Position numbers and translations under genes: made by a program
The notes under the pieces: model-generated
Told to the model about the DNA's origin: nothing
Database searches by the model: none
The model's input: only the letters and a program-made list of their open reading frames with translations
From: Archangium violaceum
GTDB taxonomy: Bacteria > Myxococcota > Myxococcia > Myxococcales > Myxococcaceae
DNA: 64,000 bases
Assembly (NCBI RefSeq): GCF_016859125.1
Contig: NZ_CP069338.1
Span: 11,535,501 to 11,599,500, forward strand
Direction of reading: 5' to 3'
Part shown: in pieces, positions 16,937 through 25,366 of the stretch
Numbering within the stretch: the stretch's first letter is position 1
Layout: the number at the start of each line of letters is the position of its first letter

Positions 16937-17656
16937 CTAGTTGGAGGCACTGCCTCCGGACACAAAAGCAATGATACGCCCGAGCACATCACTCGCTGGA
17001 CTACCACTTAGCCGTTTACAGAACTCATCAAGATTCATCACAAAATGCGTACCATGCCGAGGATTAACCAACCCAACCCGAGCAACATCATACCGTCGCG
17101 CCTCCATCGAGAGCGCAGCGTAAACCAAGAGCTGGCGCAAATCAGGACCTCTGAAGTTTCGATCGCCAGACTTAATTTCATACAATGTATCCAGGCAGAA
17201 AACATCCCCCTCACACGCATCCAGCACGCCACACCCAGCAAAATGCGGCCGAAAAATCCTGTCTACATACGGGATGCCTGCAAAATAATTCTCGAGACGC
17301 TTGGCAATGTCGAGCGCTTCGACTTGCTCCACAAGATCAGGAGGCGGGAATGCATCGTTAGCGAACTCCAATTCGCTGATGCGGCGGTGAGTCTTTCGAC
17401 AGATTTTATCGAGCGCCTTTCGATTCGCAAAGAAACTCATCACCGGCGCCTGCTCTAGTGACGAATGCTCAAACAGCGAAAAGGCCAATTCATTCACCAA
17501 GGCACGGCGCCCCGCGATTGTCCGCTGAGCCACTTGCTGCCTCGAGAACTGTTCCAGGAACGACACATTCAGACTTCGAACAAATGCTTCACAAAACGGT
17601 ATTGTATCATTCCAAAAAGAAGAGTACGAACGCACAAACTCGCGATCAGTAATCAT
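16937..17656 (-). CDS. PD-(D/E)XK-like nuclease partner of the reverse transcriptase
   Basis: A 239-residue protein. The core GVLDACEGDVFCLDTLYEIK gives an acidic residue (Asp146 or Asp151) followed by Glu160-x-Lys162, and then RNFRGPDLRQLLVYAAL with Arg/Gln at the place where PD-(D/E)XK nucleases carry a conserved Q. The N-terminal 130 residues are helical and unrecognised. The ATG (17654-17656) overlaps the RT stop codon by 4 bp (ATGA), so the two are co-translated. Codon use is more A+T-rich than in the flanking chromosome. A DNA-cleaving effector or processing role is inference; alternatives such as a Cas4-like or recombinase-type nuclease cannot be excluded. Confidence 0.6.
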   Translation of the reverse strand: MITDREFVRSYSSFWNDTIPFCEAFVRSLNVSFLEQFSRQQVAQRTIAGRRALVNELAFSLFEHSSLEQAPVMSFFANRKALDKICRKTHRRISELEFANDAFPPPDLVEQVEALDIAKRLENYFAGIPYVDRIFRPHFAGCGVLDACEGDVFCLDTLYEIKSGDRNFRGPDLRQLLVYAALSMEARRYDVARVGLVNPRHGTHFVMNLDEFCKRLSGSPASDVLGRIIAFVSGGSASN

Positions 17657-20259
17657 AGCAGCAGGCCGATTTTTCCGCTGGCGGCACGCTCCTGTGCCCA
17701 GTTGTTCGTGAGAGATTCAAATTGGTCGAATGCATGGGATGCCTCTACCCTCCAAGAGTCCCCCTCATTTCCCATGGTGTGCGATGCAGTAATATACGCC
17801 CGCCTGACCCATGGATGGAGATGCATGAACTTTCTCTTTAGCGACGAGAGGAAGTGGGTGGCTTTCCAATGAGCCATAATAAGGATGATGTCACGCCCAA
17901 GCAGTGGACTTTTGCGCAATTCGAACATCTTGACCAAGAGCGACTGGTGTTCATGACTCTGCATTCGCGCCAAAATGCGGATCGCGTATGACGCGTGAAT
18001 ATCAATCCTCATCAAGGCAGAGTTTTGACTCAACAGCCGACACAACGTCGCGCAGACATGGACTCGCGTTGGGTCGTCAAGCATGTCAAAAACATCTCCA
18101 ACCACCACAAGAACAACCGAGAACACTGGTGCAAGCACGCCATGATTATCCATGAGCGTCCGAACAGCATTGCTCAAGTCCGACTTCTCGAGATAGCGGA
18201 TGGCCCTGACAAGTTGACGAGTCAGTGATTCGTGGACGCGACTCTTAGACATTTCACGCCCAAGCATTCCAAGGATGTCAAATCGCGCGACCTCACTTCG
18301 AAGCCTTTCGTAGTCTTCTTCTGCCGTTGGCGAGTAAGGATCATAGCGCAAGCGGACAGCCAAGAATGCCCGCGCATCTGAATCCGCCGGAGCGTCAGGT
18401 GGCCCATGCGTTTCACTAAGCTTCAGAAACTCCGAACTTTGCATGATTCGGGTTTTGAGCTTCTGGAGGGTAAGCCCTTCTTCAACTTGAAGCACCTCGG
18501 CAAGTCGAATCAAGTTTGTGTATGCCGTCTCGCGATCGGGGGCGAACAAATGATAGTCGTCCGAAAAACGGCAGAAAACAATGCCTGAATCATTCAGAAG
18601 GTGATCAACTCGATTGAGCAAGACCTCTGACAGAAGTCGTGAGGCTGGGCCTCCCACCGGGAGGCCATGTGCATGCCCCTTGTTGTTTGCAAGAAATTTT
18701 CGGATACGCTCTATGGCGTCTTGATTACTAGAGCAATCACGCAGAGCAAAAACTAGTCGCTCATGGGAAATTCGGGCATAGAAGTCGGCAATGTCGCATT
18801 TCACAACCCAGCCATGATTCCTGGCCAGCTCCAAAGATCGTTCTTGGAATGCTGACCAGCCAATGCTCTCGTCGAATATGCGACCATTTCTTTCTTTATC
18901 CTGAAAACGGTAGGAAAATACTGTGCGCGCATCTTTCGATATACGACGCGCTTCAATCTCCCGCCCAATGGAGATGACAAGAGCCAGGTAGTAAGCGTTC
19001 CAAAACGGATCGAGTTGGGTTGCCCATCTGTAAGCTGTGTAGCCTAGTTGAGAGAGTGTACTTTCGTGCGCCGGTGGGTGGGCACGTAGGTGCTCGTCGA
19101 ATCTTTCGTGCACTTTGGTCAGCAGCGAGAGCACGTCTTCTGTCTTGTCATGGAAAACGTGATGCTCCAAGGGGAAAGGAAATATGTCGGTGTCTCCGAC
19201 GGTTTCAATGCTCAGAAGCGCTGTTGCGATGTGCGCCTGAATCGAATCGGCTGCGTAACGCGGCATAGCCTTATTGATTGCGAGGCGAGGCTGCCGCGAA
19301 TCTTGCGTGTCAGCCGCTGCTTTAGCCGGGATTCCTGCCACACCTTTCTCAAGCTGCGTTGACGGAGGGATGCAACCAGCGCGGAGCAGTGCGTGCATGA
19401 ATGCGGCGGCAGTCTGGCACGCATAATTGGTCCATTCGGGAGAACGCTTGAGCCCGACGATGTCGCTAACCCCTCTAATAGCGAACATCGGTACGCGCTC
19501 ACGAGCTGCTCGGTAGACGCCAGCCGACTCCATCTCGATTGCGTGGATGTTGCGGGCGACCTTGCGCCAAACACGAACTAGCTCTGTGTCTTTTACGAGT
19601 CGATCGCTTGACGCGATTGCTCCCGCCTTGACCTGTGGAATGCGTGGCGACTTCCCGGACAAGGGGGCTACTGCATTCCGAACCTTGGCTTTCCAGTCCT
19701 TGTCACCATAGAGCGAAAGTTTGTTGGGGTTGATTACTGGTGGTGTTTGACGGATAGCGCTCGGGAGATTCCACCCCTCGATTTTTTTCTCAATCACGGG
19801 CAAATTGGAAATGATTCTCAATGCCGCGCGATTGAGCGGACCTCCACTTATTGAAAATTCTCGGTCGCCTTTGGCGGATGCGGCTTCCAGGCTGAGGTCA
19901 TGTATCCGATCCGATACAATGACATCTCCAAGAGTAAAATCCTCCGAGGGAGCACCACCCGCTATTCCAACAACCAGAATCCAGCGAGGAGAAAGATCTT
20001 CAAGCAGGTCACGCGTCGCTTCTTGTGCTTCACCATTTCCTTGCTCGGTGCAGCGAAGAACCGCTATCCGGCACGAAGAGTCAGCGTCGGTCTTGAAATC
20101 AATAACATTATAGTCTCGCTGTCCGCAGACGACCTGCGTCTCATTTGGAAAGCGATCTAGAACTGCCCGCATTTCCTCTTCTTTGATTGTAATTATTCCA
20201 ACATCAACAGTGCCTTTGAACGTGCTAGCGGAGGTCATCGCTCTCGGTCTTTCATCCAT
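17653..20259 (-). CDS. Reverse transcriptase with N-terminal nucleoside-phosphorylase domain (DRT/UG-RT-like)
   Basis: An 868-residue fusion. Residues 18-295: PNP/MTA-nucleosidase fold, with GIITIKEEEM (Glu27-29), VVGIAGG (96-102), IEMESAGVYRAA (241-252) and RGVSD (262-266, catalytic-type Asp266). Residues about 430-620: reverse transcriptase palm with KCDIADFY (Asp489, Asp492), GLPVGGPASRLLSE (532-545) and the active site RFSDDYHLF (Asp567-Asp568, FSDD instead of YADD). Residues about 650-868: all-helical repeat-like domain. RTs with helical C-terminal tails are typical of the UG/Abi class used in anti-phage defence; nucleosidase domains serve as toxic NAD/nucleotide-directed effectors in conflict systems. 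Role in defence is inferred. G+C is clearly lower than in the neighbours. Confidence 0.8.
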   Translation of the reverse strand: MDERPRAMTSASTFKGTVDVGIITIKEEEMRAVLDRFPNETQVVCGQRDYNVIDFKTDADSSCRIAVLRCTEQGNGEAQEATRDLLEDLSPRWILVVGIAGGAPSEDFTLGDVIVSDRIHDLSLEAASAKGDREFSISGGPLNRAALRIISNLPVIEKKIEGWNLPSAIRQTPPVINPNKLSLYGDKDWKAKVRNAVAPLSGKSPRIPQVKAGAIASSDRLVKDTELVRVWRKVARNIHAIEMESAGVYRAARERVPMFAIRGVSDIVGLKRSPEWTNYACQTAAAFMHALLRAGCIPPSTQLEKGVAGIPAKAAADTQDSRQPRLAINKAMPRYAADSIQAHIATALLSIETVGDTDIFPFPLEHHVFHDKTEDVLSLLTKVHERFDEHLRAHPPAHESTLSQLGYTAYRWATQLDPFWNAYYLALVISIGREIEARRISKDARTVFSYRFQDKERNGRIFDESIGWSAFQERSLELARNHGWVVKCDIADFYARISHERLVFALRDCSSNQDAIERIRKFLANNKGHAHGLPVGGPASRLLSEVLLNRVDHLLNDSGIVFCRFSDDYHLFAPDRETAYTNLIRLAEVLQVEEGLTLQKLKTRIMQSSEFLKLSETHGPPDAPADSDARAFLAVRLRYDPYSPTAEEDYERLRSEVARFDILGMLGREMSKSRVHESLTRQLVRAIRYLEKSDLSNAVRTLMDNHGVLAPVFSVVLVVVGDVFDMLDDPTRVHVCATLCRLLSQNSALMRIDIHASYAIRILARMQSHEHQSLLVKMFELRKSPLLGRDIILIMAHWKATHFLSSLKRKFMHLHPWVRRAYITASHTMGNEGDSWRVEASHAFDQFESLTNNWAQERAASGKIGLLL

Positions 20260-20827
20260 TTCTTGATGTCAATTTCATGAAACATGATCGGCGCACCGAG
20301 AGCATGTCACGTACTGATGGATGTGGTCGCGTGATGCACAGTTGAGCGACACAGCATTTTTGCCGTGGCAAGGTGTTGGGCTATGCGTGTTAGCGCGGGA
20401 CTGCATGTGGCTCGACTCTACCTGGCACGGCACAACATGTACACCTCGTGAGAGCCGAACGGGTTCTGCTTTCGGCGTGATTCTCCCGGGTGGCACCGGC
20501 GCTCCCGCTTCACCTTGGCCATCTCCAGATTCACCAATGCGATGGAGAAGGCCCCCCACCCGCTTGCCCCTGGTGACGGCGGCATTGAGCCCCCCTGGCT
20601 GCCCTTCACCGGCAGGGAGCTGCGCGCGCTCCCGGGCATCTCAACGAGCAGCTTCTCCGCCGCCTCGCCACAGCGGCCGAAGCGGTCCCTTATATCCCTG
20701 TAGAGAAAGAGCCCCATCCCCAGGTCCCGCGTCCGCTCCTCACCGTGGGATCGGCGCTGCCGTAGGGAGCGCGGGCGGCTAGCGGTCACCGCCACTAGGC
20801 AAAGGAGGTGTGCCCAGGCTTGGAAGC
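20260..20827. other. Gap upstream of the RT operon, up to the IS21 left end
   Basis: No supported gene. The first 150 bp upstream of the RT start are A+T-richer and hold short hairpins (TTGCCGTGGCAA near 20361), so a promoter or a small RNA is possible. From 20420 to 20827 a G+C-rich leftward frame runs without recognisable domains and is interrupted by the IS21 insertion; it rejoins a frame beyond 24022. Confidence 0.4.
20821..20827. repeat. Target-site duplication of the IS21 element
   Basis: TGGAAGC lies immediately before the left end (20828) and again immediately after the right end (24015-24021). A 7-bp duplication is within the 4-8 bp range known for IS21 elements. Confidence 0.75.
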
Positions 20828-21083
20828 TGTCGATGATCACCGAGAAGCGCGGGAATTTGGACGAGCCGAGCGTGGCGGCCTGAAACTGGCGGGCAGAGGT
20901 AGGAGGAGGTAGCGCAGAGAGCCGGGACGAGGGCGCCAAAAAGAAGAGGGCCCGGAGCTGGTACCTCCGGACCCTCAGGCCGAATCACGGGGACGCGATG
21001 CGGGAGGAGCACGCTCGCACGAGGCCGTGAGGCGGTCCAGTTTCCAGGCGTCTCGAGCCTGGGGACGCGTGGATTCACTGCGG

Positions 21084-21617
21084 ATGGCGCAGTGCGCGCT
21101 CGGCACCTGCCGGGCACTCTTCTACCTGTGCCGTCGGCACGACCGGGGCCAGCGCTACTGCTCGCGTGAGTGTAGTGCGCAGGCGCGCCGCCAGAGCCAG
21201 AGGGAGTCGGGGCGACGCTACGCTCGCGGCTTCGCGGGCCGGTGGGCCGCGGCCAGGCGCCAGGCCCGGAGCCGTGAGCGGCGAGCACGGAAAGTCACGC
21301 ATCAGGGTAGCCCGCCACTGGAGGGCGCGGGCACCTTGGCGCCGCCGACGCCAGAGGTCGCCCTGGAGGCCACCACTTTTCGCGTCGGCCAGGAGCCGAC
21401 TGATGCGGACAGAGGGGAAGAGAAGGACACCGGGCGAGTGCCCGGTGCCGAGGCGGACGAGGGACGGGCTGGCGAGGGCGCTGTGGCGAGCGTGCGAGCC
21501 CCTGCCAGTGCCGGGAGCGGTGCACGCTGCGCGGTGTGCGGATGCCGTGCGGACTTCGTCCGTCATGGGCCCTGGGAGCCACGCCCCGGGCCCCGGGCCA
21601 GGAGGGCGCCATGGTGA
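21084..21617 (+). CDS. IS21 accessory protein with Cys knuckles
   Basis: A 177-residue protein from ATG 21084. It starts with QCALGTCRALFYLCRRHDRG and RYCSRECSAQARRQSQRESG, a zinc-ribbon-like Cys pattern followed by an Arg-rich helix. A second CAVCGCRADF pair lies near the C terminus. It ends 7 bp inside istA, so it is translationally coupled to it. Similar basic Cys proteins occur ahead of istA in some high-G+C IS21 elements (from memory). DNA binding is a guess. Confidence 0.45.
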   Translation: MAQCALGTCRALFYLCRRHDRGQRYCSRECSAQARRQSQRESGRRYARGFAGRWAAARRQARSRERRARKVTHQGSPPLEGAGTLAPPTPEVALEATTFRVGQEPTDADRGEEKDTGRVPGAEADEGRAGEGAVASVRAPASAGSGARCAVCGCRADFVRHGPWEPRPGPRARRAPW

Positions 21618-23102
21618 CTGACGAGCAGCGCGCCCGCATCCGCCGCCTCTACTTCGCCGAGCACTGGAAGGTGGGCACCATCGCCGCCGAGCTGGGCGTG
21701 CACCACGACACCGTGAGGGGAGCCCTGGAGGTGGAGCGCTTCGTGCGCACCACCGCCCGGGTGAGGCCCACCATGCTTGACCCCTACCGGGATTTGATTG
21801 CCCAGACACTGGCGCAGCACCCCAAGCTGCGCGCCACGCGGCTTGTACGAGATGCTCCGTGCTCGCGGCTACCAGGGCAGCGCCCTCCAGGTGCGGCGCT
21901 ACGTGGCCCGGCACCGGCCGGTGTCCTCGGCCGAGGCCTACTTGCGGCTGTCCACGCTGCCGGGTGAGCAGGCCCAGGTGGACTGGGCCCACTTCGGCCG
22001 GCTGCGCATTGGCGGGGCCGAGCGCCCCCTGTGCGCCTTCGTCCTGGTGCTCTCCTGGTCGCGCGCTCTCTACGCGCGCTTCGTCCTGGAGCAGTCCCTG
22101 GAGAGCTTCCTGCGCTGCCACACCCTGGCCTTCCAGGCGCTGGGCGGGGTGCCGCGCTCCCTGCTGTATGACAATTTGAAGAGCGTGGTGTTGGAGCGCG
22201 TGGGCGACCACATCCGCTTCCACCCCAAGCTGCTGGAATTCGCCGGCCACTACCACTTCGCTCCCAAGCCCTGCGCTCCCTACCGCGGCAACGAGAAGGG
22301 CAAGGTGGAGCGCTCCATCCACTACCTGCGCCACTCCTTCTTCGCCGCACGTACCTACTCCTCGCTGGATGACCTCAATTCCCAGCTGTCGCGCTGGATT
22401 GAGGACACCGCCCACGCACGCCCCCTCCCACAGGACACCTCACGCCGCGTGCACCAGGCCCTGGAGGAGGAGCGGCCCCGACTGCTTCCCCTGCCAGGGA
22501 ATGCCTTCAGCTGCGACGTGGTGCGCACCCTGCACAGCGGCAAGACGCCCTACGTCCGCTTCGACGGCAACGACTACTCCATTCCCCACACCCTGGTGAC
22601 AAAACCTCTCACCCTGGTGGCCAGCGACTCGCTGGTGCGCCTGCTGGATGGCACCCGGGAGGTGGCCCGCCACACGCGCTGCTGGGACAAGGGCAAGACT
22701 CTCGAATGCGAGGAGCACCTGGCCGCCCTCGCCGCCCACAAGCGCCACGCCCACGAGCTGCGCGGACGCGACAGGCTGCGCCAGTCCTGCCCCAGCGCCG
22801 ACGCCTTCATCGCCGCGCTCGCCTCGCGTAACGCCCACCTCGCAGGCCATACCTCGCGCCTGCTCAAGCTGCTCGACGCCCATGGCCCCGAGGCCCTCGA
22901 GTCCGCCCTGTCCACCGCGCTCTCTCGCGGTGCCATCGGCGCCGAGTCCGTCGCCCACCTCCTGGAGCACTCCCGCCGCCAGCAGCACCTGCCTCCCGTC
23001 CTCTCAGTCTCCCTCCCCGACGACCCCCGCGTGCGCTCTGCCCGCGTCCAGCCCCACTCCCTCTCCGACTACGACGCCCTCTTGCGAAAGGACTCCCCGT
23101 GA
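21611..23102 (+). pseudogene. istA: IS21 transposase IstA, single frameshift
   Basis: Reads MVTDEQRARIRRLYFAEHWK with a helix-turn-helix (VGTIAAELGVHHDTVRGAL), then shifts frame at CGGCTTGTACGAG near 21843. Removing one T restores RATRLYEMLRARGYQG. The remaining frame carries the DDE core: AQVDWAHFGRL (Asp), LLYDNLKSVV (Asp) and NEKGKVERSIHYLRHSF (Glu). A full IstA would be about 496 residues. As sequenced the gene is broken, so the element is probably immobile unless the extra T is an assembly error. Confidence 0.8.
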
Positions 23103-23863
23103 CTTCCTCCCTGGCTCATTCCCTCTCCGGGCTCGGCCTGCACCGCACCAGCGCCGAGCTCGATGACCTCGTCGCTCGCGCCACCAAGGCCCGCCTCTCT
23201 CCCACCCAGCTGCTGGAGCAGATTGTCCAACTGGAGTCCGACGAGCGCGCCCGCCGCTCCCTGGAGCGCCGCACCCTGCGCAGCCGCCTGGGCCGCTTCA
23301 AGCCCATGGCCGACTTCGACTGGAGCTGGCCCAAGTCCATAGACAGGCCCCTGGTGGAGAGCCTGCTGCGTCTGGACTTCCTCCAGGACGCTCGCAACGT
23401 GGTGCTGCTCGCCGCCCAGGGCCTGGGCAAGACGATGATTGCCCAGAACCTCGCTCACGAGGCCCTGCGCTCCGGCCACTCCGTCCTCTTCACCACCGCC
23501 TCCCAGCTGCTACTCGACCTCGGCTCGCGCGACTCTTCCCGCGCCTTGGAGTCCCGCCTGCGCCACTACGCTCGCGTGGGCCTGCTCATCATCGACGAGC
23601 TGGGCTACCTCTCCTACGACGCGCGCAACGCCGACCTCCTCTTCCAACTCGTCAACTTGCGCTATGAGAAACGCAGCCTCGTCCTCACCACCAATCAGGC
23701 CTTCAGCGACTGGCCTACCATCTTCCCCAACGCCAGCTGCGCCACCGCCCTCATCGACCGCGTCATCCACCACTGCGACATCGTCTCCATAGAGGGCGAC
23801 AGCTACCGCCGCCGCGAAGCCGAAGCCTCTCTGGAGTCTCGCCGCTCCCGCCGCTCCGGCTGA
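23099..23863 (+). CDS. istB: IS21 helper ATPase IstB
   Basis: A 254-residue AAA+ ATPase related to DnaC. Walker A is AAQGLGKT (about residues 106-113), and Walker B is LLIIDELGYL with sensor residues in VLTTNQAFSDW. GTG 23099 overlaps the istA stop (GTGA), the normal coupling in IS21. It loads onto target DNA and stimulates IstA. Intact. Confidence 0.9.
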   Translation: MTSSLAHSLSGLGLHRTSAELDDLVARATKARLSPTQLLEQIVQLESDERARRSLERRTLRSRLGRFKPMADFDWSWPKSIDRPLVESLLRLDFLQDARNVVLLAAQGLGKTMIAQNLAHEALRSGHSVLFTTASQLLLDLGSRDSSRALESRLRHYARVGLLIIDELGYLSYDARNADLLFQLVNLRYEKRSLVLTTNQAFSDWPTIFPNASCATALIDRVIHHCDIVSIEGDSYRRREAEASLESRRSRRSG

Positions 23864-24014
23864 CGCCCTGGGGGACTACATCCCCCAGTCCCCCTGTGGC
23901 TCCGCTCCGGCCCGCACCCAACTGCGGTGCGGGCCTCCTCGGAGCGCGAGCCCGCCGCTCCTCGCCCCCAAACCGGCTGGTTCATTTTCCCGCGCTTCTT
24001 CATGTTCAGCGACA

Positions 24015-24429
24015 TGGAAGCTCGTACGTGCGGAGGTCATGTCGGTCCTGACTCGGTTCAATGTAGGTGAGAGCATCGTCTGGAAGGCCCTGCGAATGGA
24101 AGGGCCGAGCCTTACACTTCGCGTCATGACAACCGTTCTGACGACCCTACGCTCCTCAGCTCCGCGCTCCCCCCTAGCGCATCTTCTGCATGACGGAGAA
24201 GATAACGGGGACACTGTACCGCTCACTCAAGCAGGGCGGCTACCTCTGAGGCGAAGACGGAACTGGGGGCTAAAAAAGATGAGCCCCGCCGCCAGAGGCA
24301 GCGGTGGGGCGCAGCCGAAGAAGGAGCGGACGGCAGACCCCTACCCTTTCCATCTTCGAAATCCGCAGCCTCCGGTGGGTATCAGCACATGAGCCCGGGA
24401 ATTCATCCCGGCTACACCAGGAGCTCCTC
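24015..24429. other. Gap between the IS21 element and the coiled-coil gene
   Basis: No supported gene. It contains the right copy of the 7-bp duplication and a frame reading KITGTLYRSLKQGGYL that ends in a stop at 24249; I cannot assign it. Several other frames are open only because of high G+C. Confidence 0.4.
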
Positions 24430-25044
24430 ATGGTCTTCCTCCCCATCATCGCCAACAACCTCGGCAAGATCGCCGCCGCGGCTGCAACCACCTTGGGCCT
24501 CGTGGGCTACGTCAACCGCGAGCGGATCGGCCGCTGGCTCTCGGACGAAGAGCCCGACGCCAAAGAGCGGAAGCAGGAGCACCTCCAGGACGCAGCGGGC
24601 GTGCTCAAGACTGCCGAGTCGCTCAAAAACCTTCACGGCCAGCTGGCTCCTAGCGAGTTCGATAAGAAGCACGCCGAGCTGCTGGACAAGCTGACCACGA
24701 TGAACACCAAGACGATGGGCGATTTCAGGGTGCTCATCAACGAGGCGCAGTCGGAGGTCATCACCTCCATGGCCGAGCTCGAGGGCCAGCTCGACGCCCA
24801 GCGGAGCGAGACGCGGGCGCTCGGCGAGGAGCTGCGCGAGGCCGTGGCGGACCTGGCGCGCCGGCAGGACGCGGTGGAGCAATTTCTCCACGGCAAGGAC
24901 AAAGGAGAGGTCTTCGCCGTCCCCGGGCGCCAGCGCACCGCTGAGACTCCGCGCAGACAGGAGGAAACGGCCAAGAAGCCCACCCCCAACGGCAGCAGGC
25001 GCAAGGGCAACGGGAGCACCGCGCCCGAGACGCGCGCCCCCTGA
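24430..25044 (+). CDS. Hydrophobic-start coiled-coil protein, unknown function
   Basis: A 204-residue protein from ATG 24430, with AGGAG 8 bp upstream; the longer open frame from 24304 looks non-coding. The N terminus is hydrophobic (MVFLPIIANNLGKIAAAAAT, then TLGLVGYV) and could be a membrane anchor. Residues about 45-155 are charged heptad-like helix (EVITSMAELEGQLDAQRSET, EELREAVADLARRQDAVEQF). The tail is basic and Pro/Thr-rich. No family is recognised. It lies in the element between IS21 and the sit-like operon and may be cargo. Confidence 0.6.
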   Translation: MVFLPIIANNLGKIAAAAATTLGLVGYVNRERIGRWLSDEEPDAKERKQEHLQDAAGVLKTAESLKNLHGQLAPSEFDKKHAELLDKLTTMNTKTMGDFRVLINEAQSEVITSMAELEGQLDAQRSETRALGEELREAVADLARRQDAVEQFLHGKDKGEVFAVPGRQRTAETPRRQEETAKKPTPNGSRRKGNGSTAPETRAP

Positions 25045-25366
25045 CGCACTCCCCCGCCCTCTCGCAGCTGCATGCCGTGGTGGCCCACGAGCCCCCCGGC
25101 TTTTTTGGCCCCGAGGTGCTCTCGCGCGAGGTCAGTGGCTGCTCGGAGTGCCAGCACGCCTCCGGGCCGGGGCTGCGGAAAGGCCAGAAAGCGCGAGGGG
25201 CATGCGCTCGCCTTCTGCACCGGGAGGGCTCATCGAGCTGCTCCAGGTGACCCTTGCGGTTGGGTTACGGACCCTACGACACGAGGCGCCTTTTGCCCGC
25301 GCTGTCCAGTCTGTCCGGATTTGTCGGGGCGCCCGATAGAATGGGAGTCACCCATCGGAGGCGCTG
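25045..25366. other. Gap upstream of the sit-like operon
   Basis: No supported gene. A rightward frame without a start reads SREVSGCSECQHASGPGLRK to a stop near 25250 and could be a relic. The last 100 bp should hold the promoter of the sit-like operon; GGAGGCGCTG precedes the ATG at 25367. Confidence 0.4.

Larger units (their letters stand above)
20828..24014 (+). mobile_element. IS21-family element, 3187 bp
   Basis: Left end TGTCGATGATCACCGAGAAG (20828 onward) is an imperfect inverted copy of the right end, which read from 24014 leftward begins TGTCGCTGAACATGAAGAAG; matching continues for about 37 bp. Flanked by 7-bp duplications. Contents: a small Cys-containing accessory gene, istA (frameshifted) and istB. 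A lone right-type end of a sister element lies at 28783-28828. Confidence 0.8.

Noticed and set aside
17653-20259. Retron
   Set aside because: No recognisable msr/msd repeat pair was seen next to the gene, and the fused nucleosidase plus long helical tail fit UG/Abi-type RTs better. Not fully excluded without structure search.
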